A stretch of DNA of 64,000 nt from Pithys albifrons albifrons (Eukaryota; Chordata; Aves; Passeriformes; Thamnophilidae): contig NC_092497.1 in assembly GCF_047495875.1 (NCBI RefSeq), positions 5,775,437 through 5,839,436 of the forward strand, in the 5' to 3' direction. The notes beneath the pieces are model-generated. The model did no database searches. It saw nothing but the letters and a program-made list of their open reading frames with translations, and was not told the DNA's origin. A program made the translations under genes and the position numbers. Shown one piece after another: positions 1 through 12,497 of the stretch. How positions within the stretch are numbered: position 1 is the first letter of the stretch; each line of letters starts with the position of its first letter.

Positions 1-390
1 GTCCTGTTCATACATAGCATAACACTGAGAAAGACAGCTGTATACATTTGCCCCATCCTGAATAAATATTCCTGTTCCTTTTTTGCACTGGGTTTGGAAT
101 ATCAGGACAGGTGTCTCAGGTCATCTTGCCCAAGTCATAGTTGTGTATCAGACCAACATTATACTCACCTGCTAACTGATGTCTAAAAATTATTTATCAA
201 TATTAGAACTAATTAAGCACTGTAAAAAAAGTAGTTTCAGATGAAGTTTGTTTGGGTTTGATTTTAGACATCCATCCTGAGCACAAGTAATTGCTCTTTA
301 GAAGTATCACTTTTCATCCATTTTTTTCTAAGGCATGTCTTCTAACCCCCAGTGTTAGGTGTCTAAGCTAGGGCAGAGGAATCAAGTTCA

Positions 391-510
391 GGTTGTATTG
401 GGCTCTGAGCAACCTGGTCAAGGGAAAAGTGTCCCTGCCCACAGCAGGGAGTTGGAACTATGTGATCTTTAATCTCCCTTTCAACCCAAACCATTCTGTA
501 ATTCCACGAA
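391..510 (+). mobile_element. CR1 LINE 3'-end fragment
   Basis: The stretch has the layout of a CR1 3' untranslated end in sense orientation: a segment like 'gagcaacctggtcaaggg', then 'ccctgcccacagcaggga', then 'ttcaacccaaaccattctg'. It is only the last ~120 bp of an element, so a strongly 5'-truncated copy. No duplication was found around it. Family assignment rests on recognising the conserved avian CR1 tail. Confidence 0.75.
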
Positions 511-849
511 TCCCACCTGTTGGCTTTCTTTATAGCCAGTACCCAGTAACCATCCTTACTGAATTTATCAGGATAATGTTTCTATTTGTTCACAGAACCA
601 CAGCTACTACTTCAGTCAGGAACAAATAAAAAGGTAGGGGAAATGTGGAAAAAGGGACATAGCTTTAAACATCAAAATAGAAATGCTCTCTGCTAGAAGA
701 CTAGAAAACACCTGAAATTGAATTAAACCATGAATGCTTTATTTCTACATTTCATTTTAGACTGGGTCTAAACAAAAACACAATGCACATGGTAAGCCAT
801 CTGTATCATTGGTAAATACAATTATATTGACCAGTGTAGTCCTTACAGC

Positions 850-1182
850 TGGAGCATGTGGATATTCCTAACACAGGCATGATCCCATGAGAAGGAGCCA
901 TTCTGGACTAGGGAACAAGTGCAAAAAGGAAGGAACATCAGTGAGAAACTGTTGTGGATGGAACATGACCATTCCTACCCAGCTGCACTCCTCAAGGGAG
1001 ACAGCTAGAGAGTCTCAGAGTGAAAGAATAAAGTTGAGCCTGGAAAAAGGGATGGTGGGAAGACAAGAATTTTTGGTTTTTTCTTGCCTTAGTTTCTCGC
1101 TATTTAAGTCTAGTTTAAATGGCAGCATGTTAAATTAGTTTTCACCAAGTAGTCTGTTTTGCCTGTTATGTTAATTGACAAG
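850..1182 (+). mobile_element. Old ERVL-type LTR, left part (split by a younger LTR)
   Basis: The sequence resembles the second half of the LTR seen intact at 31843-32912. Shared features are 'ctggagca' and 'cccatgagaaggagcca' modules, a purine-rich part, then 'gttaaattagttttcacc' and 'agtctgttttgcctgttatg'. The match stops at the ACAAG at 1178-1182 and resumes at 2480 with 'tgatctccctgtctttatc'. The left boundary is approximate because the 5' part is missing or too diverged. Basis: comparison within the window, plus general recognition of the avian LTR. Confidence 0.6.
1178..1182. repeat. Target-site duplication ACAAG (left) of the 1183-2474 LTR
   Basis: ACAAG occurs immediately on both sides of the younger LTR (also at 2475-2479). 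Removing the LTR and one ACAAG rejoins the host LTR as 'ttgacaagtgatctccc', matching 'ttggtgagtggtctctcc' in the related copy near 32.77 kb. Confidence 0.75.
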
Positions 1183-2474
1183 GCTCATGTGAAAGAGAGG
1201 AGGGAGACAGAAGTGCAAAGATTTCTATTAAAATTATTAGCAATACGCACTTCCAGACAATCAGATCCTTATATTCCCAACACTGCCTATCGACTACAGA
1301 CAGCACACAGGTTGGAAGGGTTTCTGACCTCTGATATGAAGCCACACTTAAGCCAGGGAGAACTTATCAGCTAAGTAAGCTCTTCCAGAAAATTAGAGCC
1401 TTATGAACCCAGCACTGCCTGCCTAACTTCTGGATAGAACACAGGCTGGACAGATTTCTAACCTCTGCTTTCTAGCCACACTTTAGCTAGAAAAGAACTT
1501 TGTCCACAACAGCTCCCGAAATAACATTTATTAATACAAATACATGACAGTTATTGTGGGTTCTGCTTTGCCGGTGATAGTGTTTAGATGCAAGATTGTA
1601 TTTAATTGATAATAAACTACCCCAAAAGAAATGAGAAGAAATCACATTTTACAGAGACAGACACACCAAACTCAAATTACAATACAGAAGTGTGTCCCAC
1701 TCTCAATGACAGACAGAAACTAGCAACAAAGAACTACTAAGCAGAAACACAGCCACCTAAAACACTTATCTAGACACTCTTTCAATAACATAGCTTGGAC
1801 ACCACTCTCTCTGTAACACAAAGCAAAAGGAAAGAACAGAGCTACTTCTTATCAACACACATGTTGAAAAACAAACTGCACATTGCAAAAGAAAGCATTA
1901 CCTACTATAAAGTAGCTAAGTGTAAAGCAAGTTACTGTTATTAGTATTAAGTAGCAAAAAACAGTAAGTAAAGGAGGTGCTTATAAAGTAAGAATCAAAG
2001 TAGCTGTTAGCATAAGATGTAAGATAAAATGTATAAAGGAATAAGCTTTGTAAGAAAGTAAAGTTAAGAAAGTAAAGTATAAAACACACATGGTTCTCAC
2101 CCTTACATTGTTGCAAGAGAAGGAGGCAGGACAGGCTGCCAGCAGCTACCCCCACAGAGACATGGCATTTTCCCCTCTCTCTTGCAGTTAAAACTGCATT
2201 TCTTTTTATACTTTTTTTTTTCTTCAAGTGGTTTTGTGTGACTATAGTCAGAGTTCTGGGGGGTGATACAGATGCCTGAGGGGAGGTGGGGGGGTGGCCC
2301 CTTGAGTATTCATAGAAGATATCGCAAAGGAGGGCCATGTCATTATTTAACAACACTCCACCCTTTGTTAATCTCATCAGCCCAAAAGCTTTTGTCTTTG
2401 GCTGGGAGCACCCCTCCATGGGGCTGAGGCATTTTCCTCAACCCATCAAGGCTTAATTAGCTCATCACCCCACA
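1183..2474 (-). mobile_element. Solo LTR (avian ERV), minus orientation
   Basis: On the minus strand this begins TGTGGGGTGATGAG and shares most of its length with the LTR at 23444-29096. Shared blocks include 'aaaatgcctcagccc', 'ggaggggtgct', 'taacaaagggtggagtgtt', 'acaataactgtca' and an AATAAA-containing stretch followed by 'gggagctgttgtgg'. It is a solo LTR about 1.29 kb long, with a 5-bp duplication typical of ERVL-like elements. Its 3' end is TTCACATGAGC on the minus strand, where the related copy has TTCACATTACA, so the terminal CA is mutated. The 167-codon open frame at 1916-2419 (-) lies inside the LTR and has no recognisable product. Confidence 0.8.
1250..1510 (-). repeat. Two tandem ~132-bp units inside the LTR 3' part
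   Basis: 'cttccagacaatcagatcc' at 1250 recurs as 'cttccagaaaattagagcc' at 1382, and the following ~120 bp also correspond (aacactgcct/cagcactgcct, acacaggttgga/acacaggctgga, gccacactt twice). The related LTR shows the same pairing at 28784 and 28917, spacing 133 bp, so the duplication belongs to the family rather than to this copy. Confidence 0.7.
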
Positions 2475-2479
2475 ACAAG
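2475..2479. repeat. Target-site duplication ACAAG (right)
   Basis: Right partner of the ACAAG at 1178-1182, directly next to the 5' end of the minus-strand LTR. Confidence 0.75.
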
Positions 2480-2570
2480 TGATCTCCCTGTCTTTATCTT
2501 GACCTACAATCCCATTTTCCTTCCCTGTGACACTGAATGAGGGAGAAGCTGGGTGTTTGATCAGCTCACT
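2480..2570 (+). mobile_element. Old ERVL-type LTR, right part
   Basis: 'tgatctccctgtctttatcttgacc' and the following 'ttccttccctgtgac...gagggagaagctggg' continue the 3' end of the LTR whose left part is at 850-1182. They correspond to the stretch near 32.78-32.87 kb of the intact copy. The end is ragged and degraded. Confidence 0.55.
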
Positions 2571-5500
2571 ACAAGATCACACCTTGGTTTGTCCATCACC
2601 TACTGAAATATATGGGACTGCTTAAAATTACATGGCCAGCTCCATGTACTTAGCATTTCATGCCTCTTGTGTATTTGGATGAACTTGCTTAAGGATTCTG
2701 AACTGGTATTCACTTCAGGAACATATGAAGTTGAGAGAGACTTCTGAAAATTACACCATTCCCACTAATTTCCTTGAGATTTTCAGGAAAAAAAATTATG
2801 AAAAGGTGTTGCAAAATTTGACCTTATTGTATTAAAGGGTATTCTGCTGGTGAAACACAGTAACAGACTTTTAAAGAATAAAAATTGTTAAAATATTTTT
2901 GTTTCTTGACTGAGAACAGGTTTTCAACTTACAAATAAACAAAAATTTGTCAGAACCATACTGTTTGTAGATGATTACAATGCTACTTATCAGTGTTTGT
3001 TCTAATTTCAGAGGGAAAGGTGGGGGGTGGGGGTTGTGGGGGTTGCTTTTTTTCATTGTTTTTTTTCATGGGCACATACCATATGTGTGTGCATTTATTT
3101 TTCTGTTTGCTTAGTTCATGCTTGATTTTTATACTTGTCTTGATAAATTATCAAGGGAACTCTTTAGAAATATCTTCCTTGTTTCTACTAAGCACATTAG
3201 CAAGGGGTTTTGTCATTAACTTCACTTTTATGCATTAAAAGAGAGAGAGGGAAGACACGACATCTTGTGATTTCAAAATTATTTTTCCCTTTTCTGCATA
3301 TTTTTTTCTTGCTCATCACTTATTTTTTTTTCACTCCCATGTTGATATTTTGTCAGTGATGACAATATGGAAATCCATATATATTGGTATTCCAATAGAT
3401 ATTTGCCTAGCCAAACAGAAGTAAAAAATTATGTGAATACAAATGTATTAACTGCAAAGATAAATCACAACCTGCAGGCAACTTGAATAAGCGGAGGAAA
3501 GAGAGAAAAAGATGTGGGGTAGGGAGTGCAGCTTGAAACCACCTGGAGTCAGAGGATGGAACATCACACAAAGAAATCAGGAAACATTTATTAGCATAAT
3601 TTTTTAGTATCACACAAGCAGAAAATGTGGTGTGATTGAAAAGCAAGCAGGCCCACAACCACACTGCATTGGAAAAGTTTTATCATCTTTGGAAATCATC
3701 TGTGCTCATTGTCAGGCTTTTTACAACTCTACCTTGGTTTAGGGGTCTTTTTCTTACTTCTTCTCCTCCTTTTTCTTTTTCTTATAAAAAAAATATGAAC
3801 TTAGGAAAAGCCAATTTCATGTGCTGTTAATTTAATTCCCAACATAAAACCTTACTTCTTCTGATGGAAAATGAAATTACCCTTTCTACATCCGTTTTAT
3901 CTGTCAATTAAATTCTGGTTTTTTCCCCTCTTCTCCCCTCAAAGAAATGAGAACATGCACATTATTGGTTATCTTTTCTGTGCTGGTAACAAAATGAAAA
4001 TGGGAAGAGGTGGCATTAACTACAGTAAGTACACAAAACCTGTTTGATTATCATGTAAAGATGCTGGGATGACAACTCGGGAGACTTTGAATCTTCTTTG
4101 TGAGGTTGTAGATGTCTAGGCTAATTTTCGTTTTCCATTTGTCCTGGTATTGCATGGCAAAGCAGTTTTAATATTGGGACTCTTCACAGCATTAACTATT
4201 AACCTTTCTATTTTGTGATATCTTAAAGAAAGGGCTTTTAGAGGCAGCTTTCTTTGCCTGAATCTGTATGTGAATAAAGCTAGGAAAATGAAATGCATCT
4301 TTTGGGCAGGAAGAGGGGACGTTCACTGTGATCCATTCTGTATGATTAATTTCAGGATGCTATTTGTCTCTGCTTCATGTTGCCATTATTTGACAGTTAT
4401 GAAAAAAATCACCTTCTTTGGTGTGACCTGGTTATTACTTGTGTTATGTTAGAGTTGATTGGAAAATAATATTTGAAAAAAAAATCAGCATTTCAAAATT
4501 GAAAAGAAAAAAAATGGTGTTTTTTGTTGTTGTTCATGTTTTGAATGAAGAAAAATAAACCATCTTCCTGGATAAAAACAAAACAAAAATTATCCTTTTA
4601 ATTTTCCAACAGCAGCATTAAAAAGAGAGGAAAGCAGATGCTATTTGTAGGTAACATTAAGCCCTATAGCCCAACCACAACAGTTTGTCTTGTATATTAA
4701 ATTCTGAAATGTTCTAATCTTTATCTTGGGCAAAGATAACATTGATAGACTAAAAATAAAGCACTTTTGCCTTCTAGATATTTTGTAGGTATGGTTGGGA
4801 TTGGAAGTAGCAGTGTTTGTGTGCTGAGAGGCATCTCCTGGTGAATCTCTCTTCATTGCACTACCACAACCCAAACTACCCCTGTCGCTCTCCACTTACC
4901 CCTTCAGAGGGCTGGGCAGAAGCCACCCTACAGCTGGAAGCTCAGTTGCACTAAAATCCGTGAGAGGATTTAACTGTTATCCGAAATGATGAGGTTCAGC
5001 CAGATGTCTCTTTTTTTCTGTTGCATTTTTAGAGGAGAATAGCTTAAAGGTTGTGAGCCAGAGGGCTGAGCAAATATATGTCTTTAAAACTCTGCAACCA
5101 GATTTGCCAGAGAACATCTATCTTTTCACTTAGAACAATTTCAAGGAGGATATTCTCCTCCACTGCCCTTTGTCTTCACTAACCTTGAGAAGAAGGGCAA
5201 GTGGCAGTTAAATACTTTCTGCTTACAACAGTAAGAGTTTGGGGAAGCTTTACATGAAGTCCTGTGCATCTCTCAGGGATGAAATGAGTGGTATTTCCTG
5301 GGTGAACTTCCTCCTACTTGAAGAGTTTTTGCATAGCTGAATGTATCTGAGGGTCTAAATAAATAATACTGAATTTTTTGTCCAACAATATATACATAGC
5401 CAACCAGAACTTCTTCAGTTCTGTCACAAAGGCATCTGAGGCATGATTCTTCTCTCACTGACTTATGTAAAAACTAAGTACAATTTAGTTAAAGCCAAAA

Positions 5501-7890
5501 CTCATATTATACCAGAGGAAAGACAGAGTGATTGAGAGAAAAATCAGGCCTACAGCCTATAAAATGCATGTATATACAGCATCACTTTTTTTTTTTTTAA
5601 AGAACTTGACTACATACCCCTGGAAGGCATTCAAATCATGCACTTGCAGTTATTTGTTACTCCTGAAATGATTAAAGTAAATCACATTGTTTGATATGAA
5701 AAATATGTTGAACACACACTTTTATTTTTCTCACTGCTCTGCCTTCCATGCTGCATTTTGTAGCATAATCAAAATGCAAAATACATTTTGAGAAATTAAA
5801 TGAGAGACACATGTGTGAATCATGAGGTTTATTTGCATGTTTGGCCCTTCAGTTCATTAGGGATTTTAGTTTTTCCAGGAGGGAAACTGTCACATTTACA
5901 TATTCTTAGACAGGCATGCAAACATTATTCAGAAACTATAGTTTATTCAATGCATTACAAGCTCCTGGGCTGCCAAACAGTAATTTCAGTTCTTGAGTAA
6001 TATACGTTTTTGGAAATCTGGCATAATAACGCTGTATCATAGTATTGCCCACTAGGACCACTTATGATTTTGTCAGGTTTTCCATTATCAAGCCTTGTAT
6101 TCTGGGCCATGTTCATTGTATGCCAGCCATATAAATTTGGTATCTGACATGCATGGTCTCAGTCCCCAAGCAAATTTCTTTTGCAAATTTCAGAAAGAAA
6201 AATCATAGCAGCTTATTCAGAAGTTCCAGCTGAACCAGAGGAGACACAGCACCAACGACAAGAAAACCAACTAGTACAAGTCCTTCATGGCCATTTTTGT
6301 GTTTCTGTCACCTAATGTGTTGCAGAGGTTTGCTGCTGCAAACAGAAATATGCACATCAATGAATGCACACAATGTAAATACACTGTTGGTAACACCTGT
6401 CAATAGGAAAGGAAGCATCTGTAATCTATCTGGAAAGTGGGAAGTGTGTTTCATATAGTTTTGCTTGGCATAAATTCATGAAAAGGTGTAACAGGATAGA
6501 GGTTACGTCACTGTATCTGAAGAAGATAGTTTAAATAATCTGACTTCCCTTCTCCCTCTCCCCCACCTCATGTGATGGCTATTATAACTACTAAAAATTC
6601 CCACAGATAAGTCAGGCCTGGTTAGCGATAAGGTGACTCCTAAGGTCAAGAATCCACCACAGCAAAAACAGCTCACCAGGCTGATATAAGTGCCAAAGGT
6701 TTCTGTTGCCAGTCTCAGAAGAACGGTGTGATTAGTATCACAGAAGGTGCTACCTTTGGCTTCCAACCTGGATGCCCCAGGACATATCGACATTTACAGT
6801 TATTTACCCTGGCCTGTAGTCTGGATGAGGCTTAAATTCATGCCTCTGCCTTTCTCAGCAAATGAAGGAAGTTAAAACATTTCTAATGAAAAATTGAACT
6901 CAGAGATGATGAAGATAGGTATCCTAACAGAAATTCATTGGGAGAACGTATCAATTGAGTCATAGGGACTGAATTAACCAATGCAATCTTTCAATTATTA
7001 ATAACAGGTGGGAAACGTGGACCTGCATGTAATTTTTTTTTTGGCACTAAAATATTAAGGACAACTATTTTTGGTAAAAATCATCACAGGAGCTTTGCAA
7101 ATATTCTAATCTCATTTTCACTAGACCATTTGGGGAACTGGGAGCAGATGATTGCTCCCATTCACAAAATATATGTAATACATTGATACTAAAGCAACTC
7201 TATAGATTTTGAGTTCTAGTTAATACAATCAGGAAAGCTGCACAGAACCTCTTGTTATAGCTAAAGGGGACAAAACTGGCAGGTAGTGGACATCTGATAC
7301 ATGTTTAAAAATAGCGGAATAATTACTTAAGTGTTCACGTTATTCATACACCACAAATCCTTGTAGGTTTCTTAGTGTGCAGAGGAGCTATGCATGTAGA
7401 AATCTGCTATTTTCTAAATCCACATAGATAGCACAGCACAGATTGTAAACTCTTTGAAGGGATTGTTAGAGTAAATCATGTTCATGATCCATGGATTTAG
7501 GGCTTCTGCATGCACAGTTGCAGAGTACTCCAATGATCCATTATACTGTTTCAAGGATGTGTAGCTTATGGGTTGATGGCAGATATTTGAACTATGCCTT
7601 ACAACCCATAGTGTGGTTCTTTGAGGATTTGTTAAAGGCATTGAAGATCCATGCACTTTGACTTCAGTCCAAATAGGACCTAAAAATTAGAGCTTGCAAA
7701 AATTCCACTACAGCAGGGGTATGATCATGACGTCGTAGTTATGCTAGCATTCAAACAGAACTTACTGCAAATATGCTTAAAATACCATCCAAAATGATCT
7801 CAGAATAAAGCAATGGCTCAAGAATTTTTCTGAATTCTTGGGAACGTCTTACAGAGCATACCGATTTCAGTGCTGCAATGGCTAGACAAA
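2571..7890. other. No gene recognised; AT-rich unique sequence
   Basis: I see only short chance reading frames on both strands and short homopolymers, such as T-runs near 3050 and 5590. There is no convincing exon, RNA gene or transposon end. A GTAAGTGG-like donor motif on the minus strand near 4898 stands alone. Older, unrecognisable repeats may be present. Confidence 0.5.
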
Positions 7891-9324
7891 TCATCATCAT
7901 CATGGCTAGGCTTCGTGAGCGAAGATTTGGGAAGGGCACTACCCACACTTGCTGCAAGCGTGCTGATGGCTAAAAAGGCCGATATGGCATAAGCAAGTCT
8001 GGTCACAAAAGGCACAGTGGAACGTCTCCTTTGGTGATATTGCGAGGAACAGTTCTTTCTGCGTTGTCTTTTCTCCTTGAGACTGATTCTGCCTGCATTC
8101 TCAAAGGAAGCAGCATTGTCATGAATGGTGTGTCTCCATGAATCCCGACTGGAGGCCAGAGTGAACCATTGATGGCAGTTAATATGGCCAAGGCTGAGGT
8201 ATTCTTTTAGGGAGACTTTGTATCTCTTCTTGGGGACTCCTCTCTTGTGGCAGCCAGTGGCAAGTTCTCCCTAGAGCACAATCTTTGGAAAGCGATGATC
8301 CTCCATCCTGGAGACATGCCCTGCCCAGCACAACTGTGTTCTCATCAGCATGGCCTCAATACTGGTGACCCCTCCCTGTTCAAGAATGGACACATTGGTC
8401 ATGTAATCAGACCAGTGGATGTTTTGGATTGAACGGAGGCAGCGCTGATGGAAGGGTTCAAGGAGCCGCAGGTGGTGGCGGTAGATGATCCATGATTCAG
8501 ACCCATATCAAAGAGTAGACAGCACAACGGCTCTGTTGACACTGATCTTTGTACTTTTCATCAGGTGTTTATTGGACCAGACTCTTTTATGGAGTTTTCC
8601 AAAGGCTCTGTACGCTTTCACTAGCTTGTTCTCTATCTCCTTGCCAATCTTACCATCTGAGCAAATGATACTTCCCAGACAGGTGAACTGCTGGACTGAC
8701 TTAAGCTCTGATTCACCTATGGTGATGTGGGGCTGATGGAAGACTTCTTGAGTTGCAAGTTGGTAAGCAACTTCTGTCTTCTTCAAGATGACTTCCAGTC
8801 CCAAAAGCTCAGCAGCCTCTGCAAAGCAGGACGTTAAGCGCTGCAGAGCTGCTTCTGTGTGAGCAACGAGGGCGGCATCATCAGCAAAAAGCAGCTTACA
8901 GACAAGGTGATTTAGGGTCTTAGTGTGGGCCTTCAGTTGCCTTAGGTTGAATAGGCTTCCATCAGTACGATAACGGATGTTGATGTCATTTTCTTCATCA
9001 AGGTCTGCTGTGGCTCTTTGGAGCATCATGCTGAAGAAGATTGTGAATAGAGTTGGTGCAAGAACGCAACCTTGTTTCACACCATTGCTTATTGGAAAGG
9101 GCTCGCAGAGTGGATCACGGTATCTGACTTGTCCACGCTGATCCTCAAGTAGCAGCTGGATGATCATTTAGAGGAACTTGTGGGGACATCCTAAACGTTC
9201 CAAGATCTGCCACAGGCCTTTTCTGCTCACAGTGTTGAAAGCTTTGGTGAGGTCAATGAAGGTTACGTAGAAACCTTTATTCTGTTCCCTGCACTTCTCT
9301 GGTAGTTGTCTGAGAACAAATACC
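7891..9324 (-). mobile_element. RTE-clade LINE copy 1 (AviRTE-like), 5'-truncated
   Basis: On the minus strand this is colinear with the 3' third of RTE copy 2 (17318-21305): the end of the polymerase domain, the C-terminal finger and the short 3' untranslated end. It finishes in a short ATG repeat (tcatcatcatcat on the plus strand at 7891-7903) after 'ggctagg'. The match stops after 'gagaacaaatacca' at 9324, where copies 2 and 3 continue 'tgtctgtgg', so the copy is 5'-truncated as expected of target-primed reverse transcription. No clear target-site duplication was found. The 3' end carries the 'cgaagatttgggaagg' variant, shared with the nested copy at 25248-25480 and with the SINE at 16265-16641. 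Confidence 0.9.
8508..9167 (-). pseudogene. RTE reverse transcriptase fragment (copy 1)
   Basis: An open stretch of 219 codons covers the second half of a non-LTR reverse transcriptase. Motif B reads NGVKQGCVLAPTLF, and the catalytic motif C reads FADD (plus-strand positions 8877-8888), followed by a YLGS-like motif (here TCLGSII). In the intact family this enzyme copies the element's RNA into DNA at a nicked target. The frame is closed upstream by TAA (9168-9170) and downstream by TGA (8508-8510). Copy 2 has both stops at the same places, and copy 3 has the TGA but AAA instead of the TAA. Fingers and motif A are absent because of truncation, so it cannot make active enzyme. Family identity is confident; the AviRTE subfamily is inference. 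Confidence 0.88.
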
Positions 9325-10429
9325 AAAGATTTATTCAGCTAGTGTATGTCAGTTCTAATAGATCATTTTCTTTTTGTCAGGGAACAAGATATTTGAAAGA
9401 AAAAGTCTGCATCTAATTATTTCTCCTTTATTTTAAGCAATTAGTGTAGTAATTCCATATAAAACAGTTCCCTGAAATTCACAGATTGTCTGAATTTACA
9501 TAAATTACAATAGCACAAATTTCAGAGAGACAAGACATTGAATATTACTACATTACCATATTTTGGTTGCAGCCCTGATTCTGCTCTTCACCTGAAGGAT
9601 AACTGTAGGCTATTCATCGTTTGCCTTTCCATTTCTCTCTTGCCTTGGTATAAGTTTACATTGTTTGCAAAGAGTTCCTTGCAGCTTGGTTTATCACTAA
9701 CTACTGCATAGAAAATGTCTTCCAAAGAAGGCAGTTTGGATAAGACATTTAAACCCTGTAGTAATAAAAATAAAAGTAAGACAGAATATTTTATATACTG
9801 ACAAAAAGATAATTGTCTTTTTGGACAAGTAAAAAATATTGCCTATGATTCCAAATGCCAAGTTTTTCAAGATAACATACTAGCAGAATGTTGCCATCAA
9901 ATATATTGTCCCTTCCTTATTCTTCTGCGTTGGATTTATTCTAATCACATGTGCGGGTTGAGAAATAGAAAAAAAAAAGCTTTCATTAAGATTAGAAAGC
10001 TGCAGCCCTTAAATCATGCATTTATGCAATTTTTAACTGTTTTTAACTAGCACAAAATGGCTCGTTGGAATTATGCAAGTATAGATCATTTTAATTTGAA
10101 TCATTGTGGAATCATAAAGGACTCCGTTCTTTAATTTTGTGCCTTCAAGTCAGCCAGTTTGATTAAAAAATAATAAAGCATGAGAGCTGGAGGGTCCTTG
10201 CAGGTTCTTCTAGCTATCATGGATCCCTGATCTTTGGTACTAATTCTTCTCATTAATATTAATAAAGGGCTGATAGGCCATCTCAAAGCATAGTACAAAA
10301 ACCATACAATTAATTGCTTGTAGTGTTTTCATGCTTATTTTGCACAATGAGAAGTGATGCCTCAGGAGTCTAAATACCAGTTAATCGATAATATAAAATC
10401 CACTGAAATGAGCCCTTCAAGTCCTTTTT
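9325..10429. other. No gene recognised
   Basis: AT-rich sequence with no convincing open frame, RNA gene or transposon end. Confidence 0.5.
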
Positions 10430-10795
10430 TGCAGAGAATCACAGAATCATTTAGGATGGAAAAGACCTTTAAGGTTATCAGGTCCAACTGTAAGCCTAAC
10501 ACTACTAAGTCCACAACTAAATTCATATCCCCAAGTGCCATATCTACACAATTTTTAGACATGTCCAGCCATGATGATTCCACCACTTCCCTGCGCTTAC
10601 TGTTCCAGTGCTTGGCAACTCTTTCCATGAAGAAATTTTTCTTAATATCCAAACTAAACCTCCTGTGTTGCAACTTGAGGCCATTTCCTCTCATCCTGTC
10701 ACTGGTTACTTGGAAAAAGAGACTGATCCCCACCTGTTTACAACCTCATTTCATGTAGTTGCAGGTGTCCCTTAAGCCTCCTTATCTCTGTGCAT
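10430..10795 (-). mobile_element. CR1 LINE 3' region, minus orientation
   Basis: It begins with 'agaatcacagaatcattta', the reverse complement of the CR1 terminal repeat. It then follows the antisense CR1 3' region: 'acccctaaggttatcaggtccaac'-like, 'tgttccagtgcttggcaac', 'gaagaaatttttctt', 'caacttgaggccatttcc', 'ctgtcactggttacttgg'. The 134- and 123-codon open frames over this stretch on the two strands are by-products, not genes. Confidence 0.85.
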
Positions 10796-11066
10796 ATATT
10801 GTTTGATATAATGAACAAATTGTCATTTAAAACATGGGAGAGTATCAGTGCAGGTTTGCCCTAAGACAGTTTGTTACAGCTTTGTTTTAACACGAGTGAT
10901 GTTTTTGGTAGTCATGTAGTCCATAATACAAAGTGATAGTTATATTAAGAGGAGTGTGCAGCTTCCTGAGCTATATAGGCATTTGATGCCATTTTAGACT
11001 TCCAAAAATTTCCATTTTCTGTTAGTACTGAGAAATCAAGTGTGAACAATTCAGATCTACGTGGAC

Positions 11067-11412
11067 CCTGTGGGACTGAAAAAGCTGCCAGCTAACAATA
11101 AACAGGGCCACAGCTGCTGCTGACCAGTAAAGGAGAATTCATTCCCTAGGAGCACTCAGCTACTCCCCAGAAGTTTCTCATGGAACTCTTCAAGCTTCTG
11201 ACAGGATTCCAGAGATAGTCAGGATGAGTTCACCAAAACATTGTACTTGTGAGATATGGATTGTAACCAGTTGGGATTTGCAGTTATATGGTGTGAGGTT
11301 CAATATAGCCAATGAAGCGTAGCCGTAACCCTAAATAAACTGTGCAGTGTGTAATAAATGGCATTCGCTTGATCACATTGGTCTGGTGCTTAGTGTCCTT
11401 ATTCCTCCGCCT
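11067..11412 (+). mobile_element. Probable ERV LTR, plus orientation
   Basis: The stretch starts TGTGGGACTGAAAAAGC and contains AATAAA at 11353-11358. This is followed by a U5-like tail 'gcattcgcttgatcacattg' and 'gtctggtgcttagtgtcc', which looks like an avian retroviral LTR R/U5. No terminal CA or target-site duplication was identified, so the right boundary is approximate. Assignment is by general resemblance. Confidence 0.5.
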
Positions 11413-12497
11413 TTTTAAATATCGTTTACTTTAATTTTCTAAGAAGTATTTGGGGGACTCTAAAATAACATGAGGAACTTATATTTAGGAAATTGAGATC
11501 TAATCTACAATTATCTATAAATCATTGAAATAAAATAATGGGTTTAAATTCCTGCATGTTCTTCTATAGAAGTATCATCAAAATATACATACAGACAGAA
11601 ACAAATTCTAGAGATATACACATCCGGTTTGATTTCCTTTTCATATCATGATTTTTATAGTCGTAAAAGGGGTGGACCCTGTAATATGAACACTTTTCTC
11701 CATGGACAAAAATCATAGAGCAGTTAACAGTGGACTTTAAGAAATTAATTTTTTTCATTTTACCTGATGGATATCTGTTATCTGGTGCAGTATAGATCAA
11801 ATACAGACACAGCACTTGGAGGAATACTCCAGAAACCAAGGCTTTCAGTCATTACCTATAGTCACATTATAATTAACTTTGTTCTTTTTGCCTTTATATG
11901 TGACTTCAATATTTTTCTTTTACTTTTGTTAGCTATTTTCCTTTTTAATCTTCTTTCACTGTACTCTCCCTTGTTTCCATCTTGAATTCAGAATCTGCAA
12001 AAGTCTGTTTCTTATTACCAATTGGATCAGAATAGCTGACCCAGGAAATAAGTTTCAAATAAGTTTTTTGCCCTATTCTACTTTCTTGTGTGAAAGAAAA
12101 ACTGTTTGAGGTTTTTGGTGTTTTTTTTTCTCAGTGACACATACTTCAGCAACTGAAGGATTTCTGTACTTGATGTACGTGACATATAATGCTTGGAGGA
12201 GTCTTGTTTTACTCTTCAAACTTTACACTGCACCAAAGCCCTTCAGTTTTAAGTACAGGGAGATTATAATCCTGAAGCACTTTTACTTAACAGTACTTTT
12301 TATAAATCTTCTCAATTTCAGCAGGATTACAACCAATTACATGTTGTTTGTTTTTAAATTAAAAAATAAAAAAAAAGAGAGAGACGAAAGGAAGAAAGAG
12401 GAGATAATAAAGACAGATTTGCATATGCTGCTGCAATATGCAAGAGGTAAAATGCTGCTTTTCTGTGTTTAGATGTTTTTCTCCCCTGCTTCCACAT

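Noticed and set aside
4641..4905. Possible exon on the minus strand ending at a GTAAGTGG donor near 4898
   Set aside because: No supporting acceptor with an open frame of clear quality and no recognisable peptide.
7881..9330. ACAAAT at both ends of RTE copy 1 as its duplication
   Set aside because: The right-hand ACAAAT is part of the RTE itself, since copies 2 and 3 have it too.
10354..10758. A 134-codon open frame as a gene
   Set aside because: It lies in antisense CR1 3' sequence.
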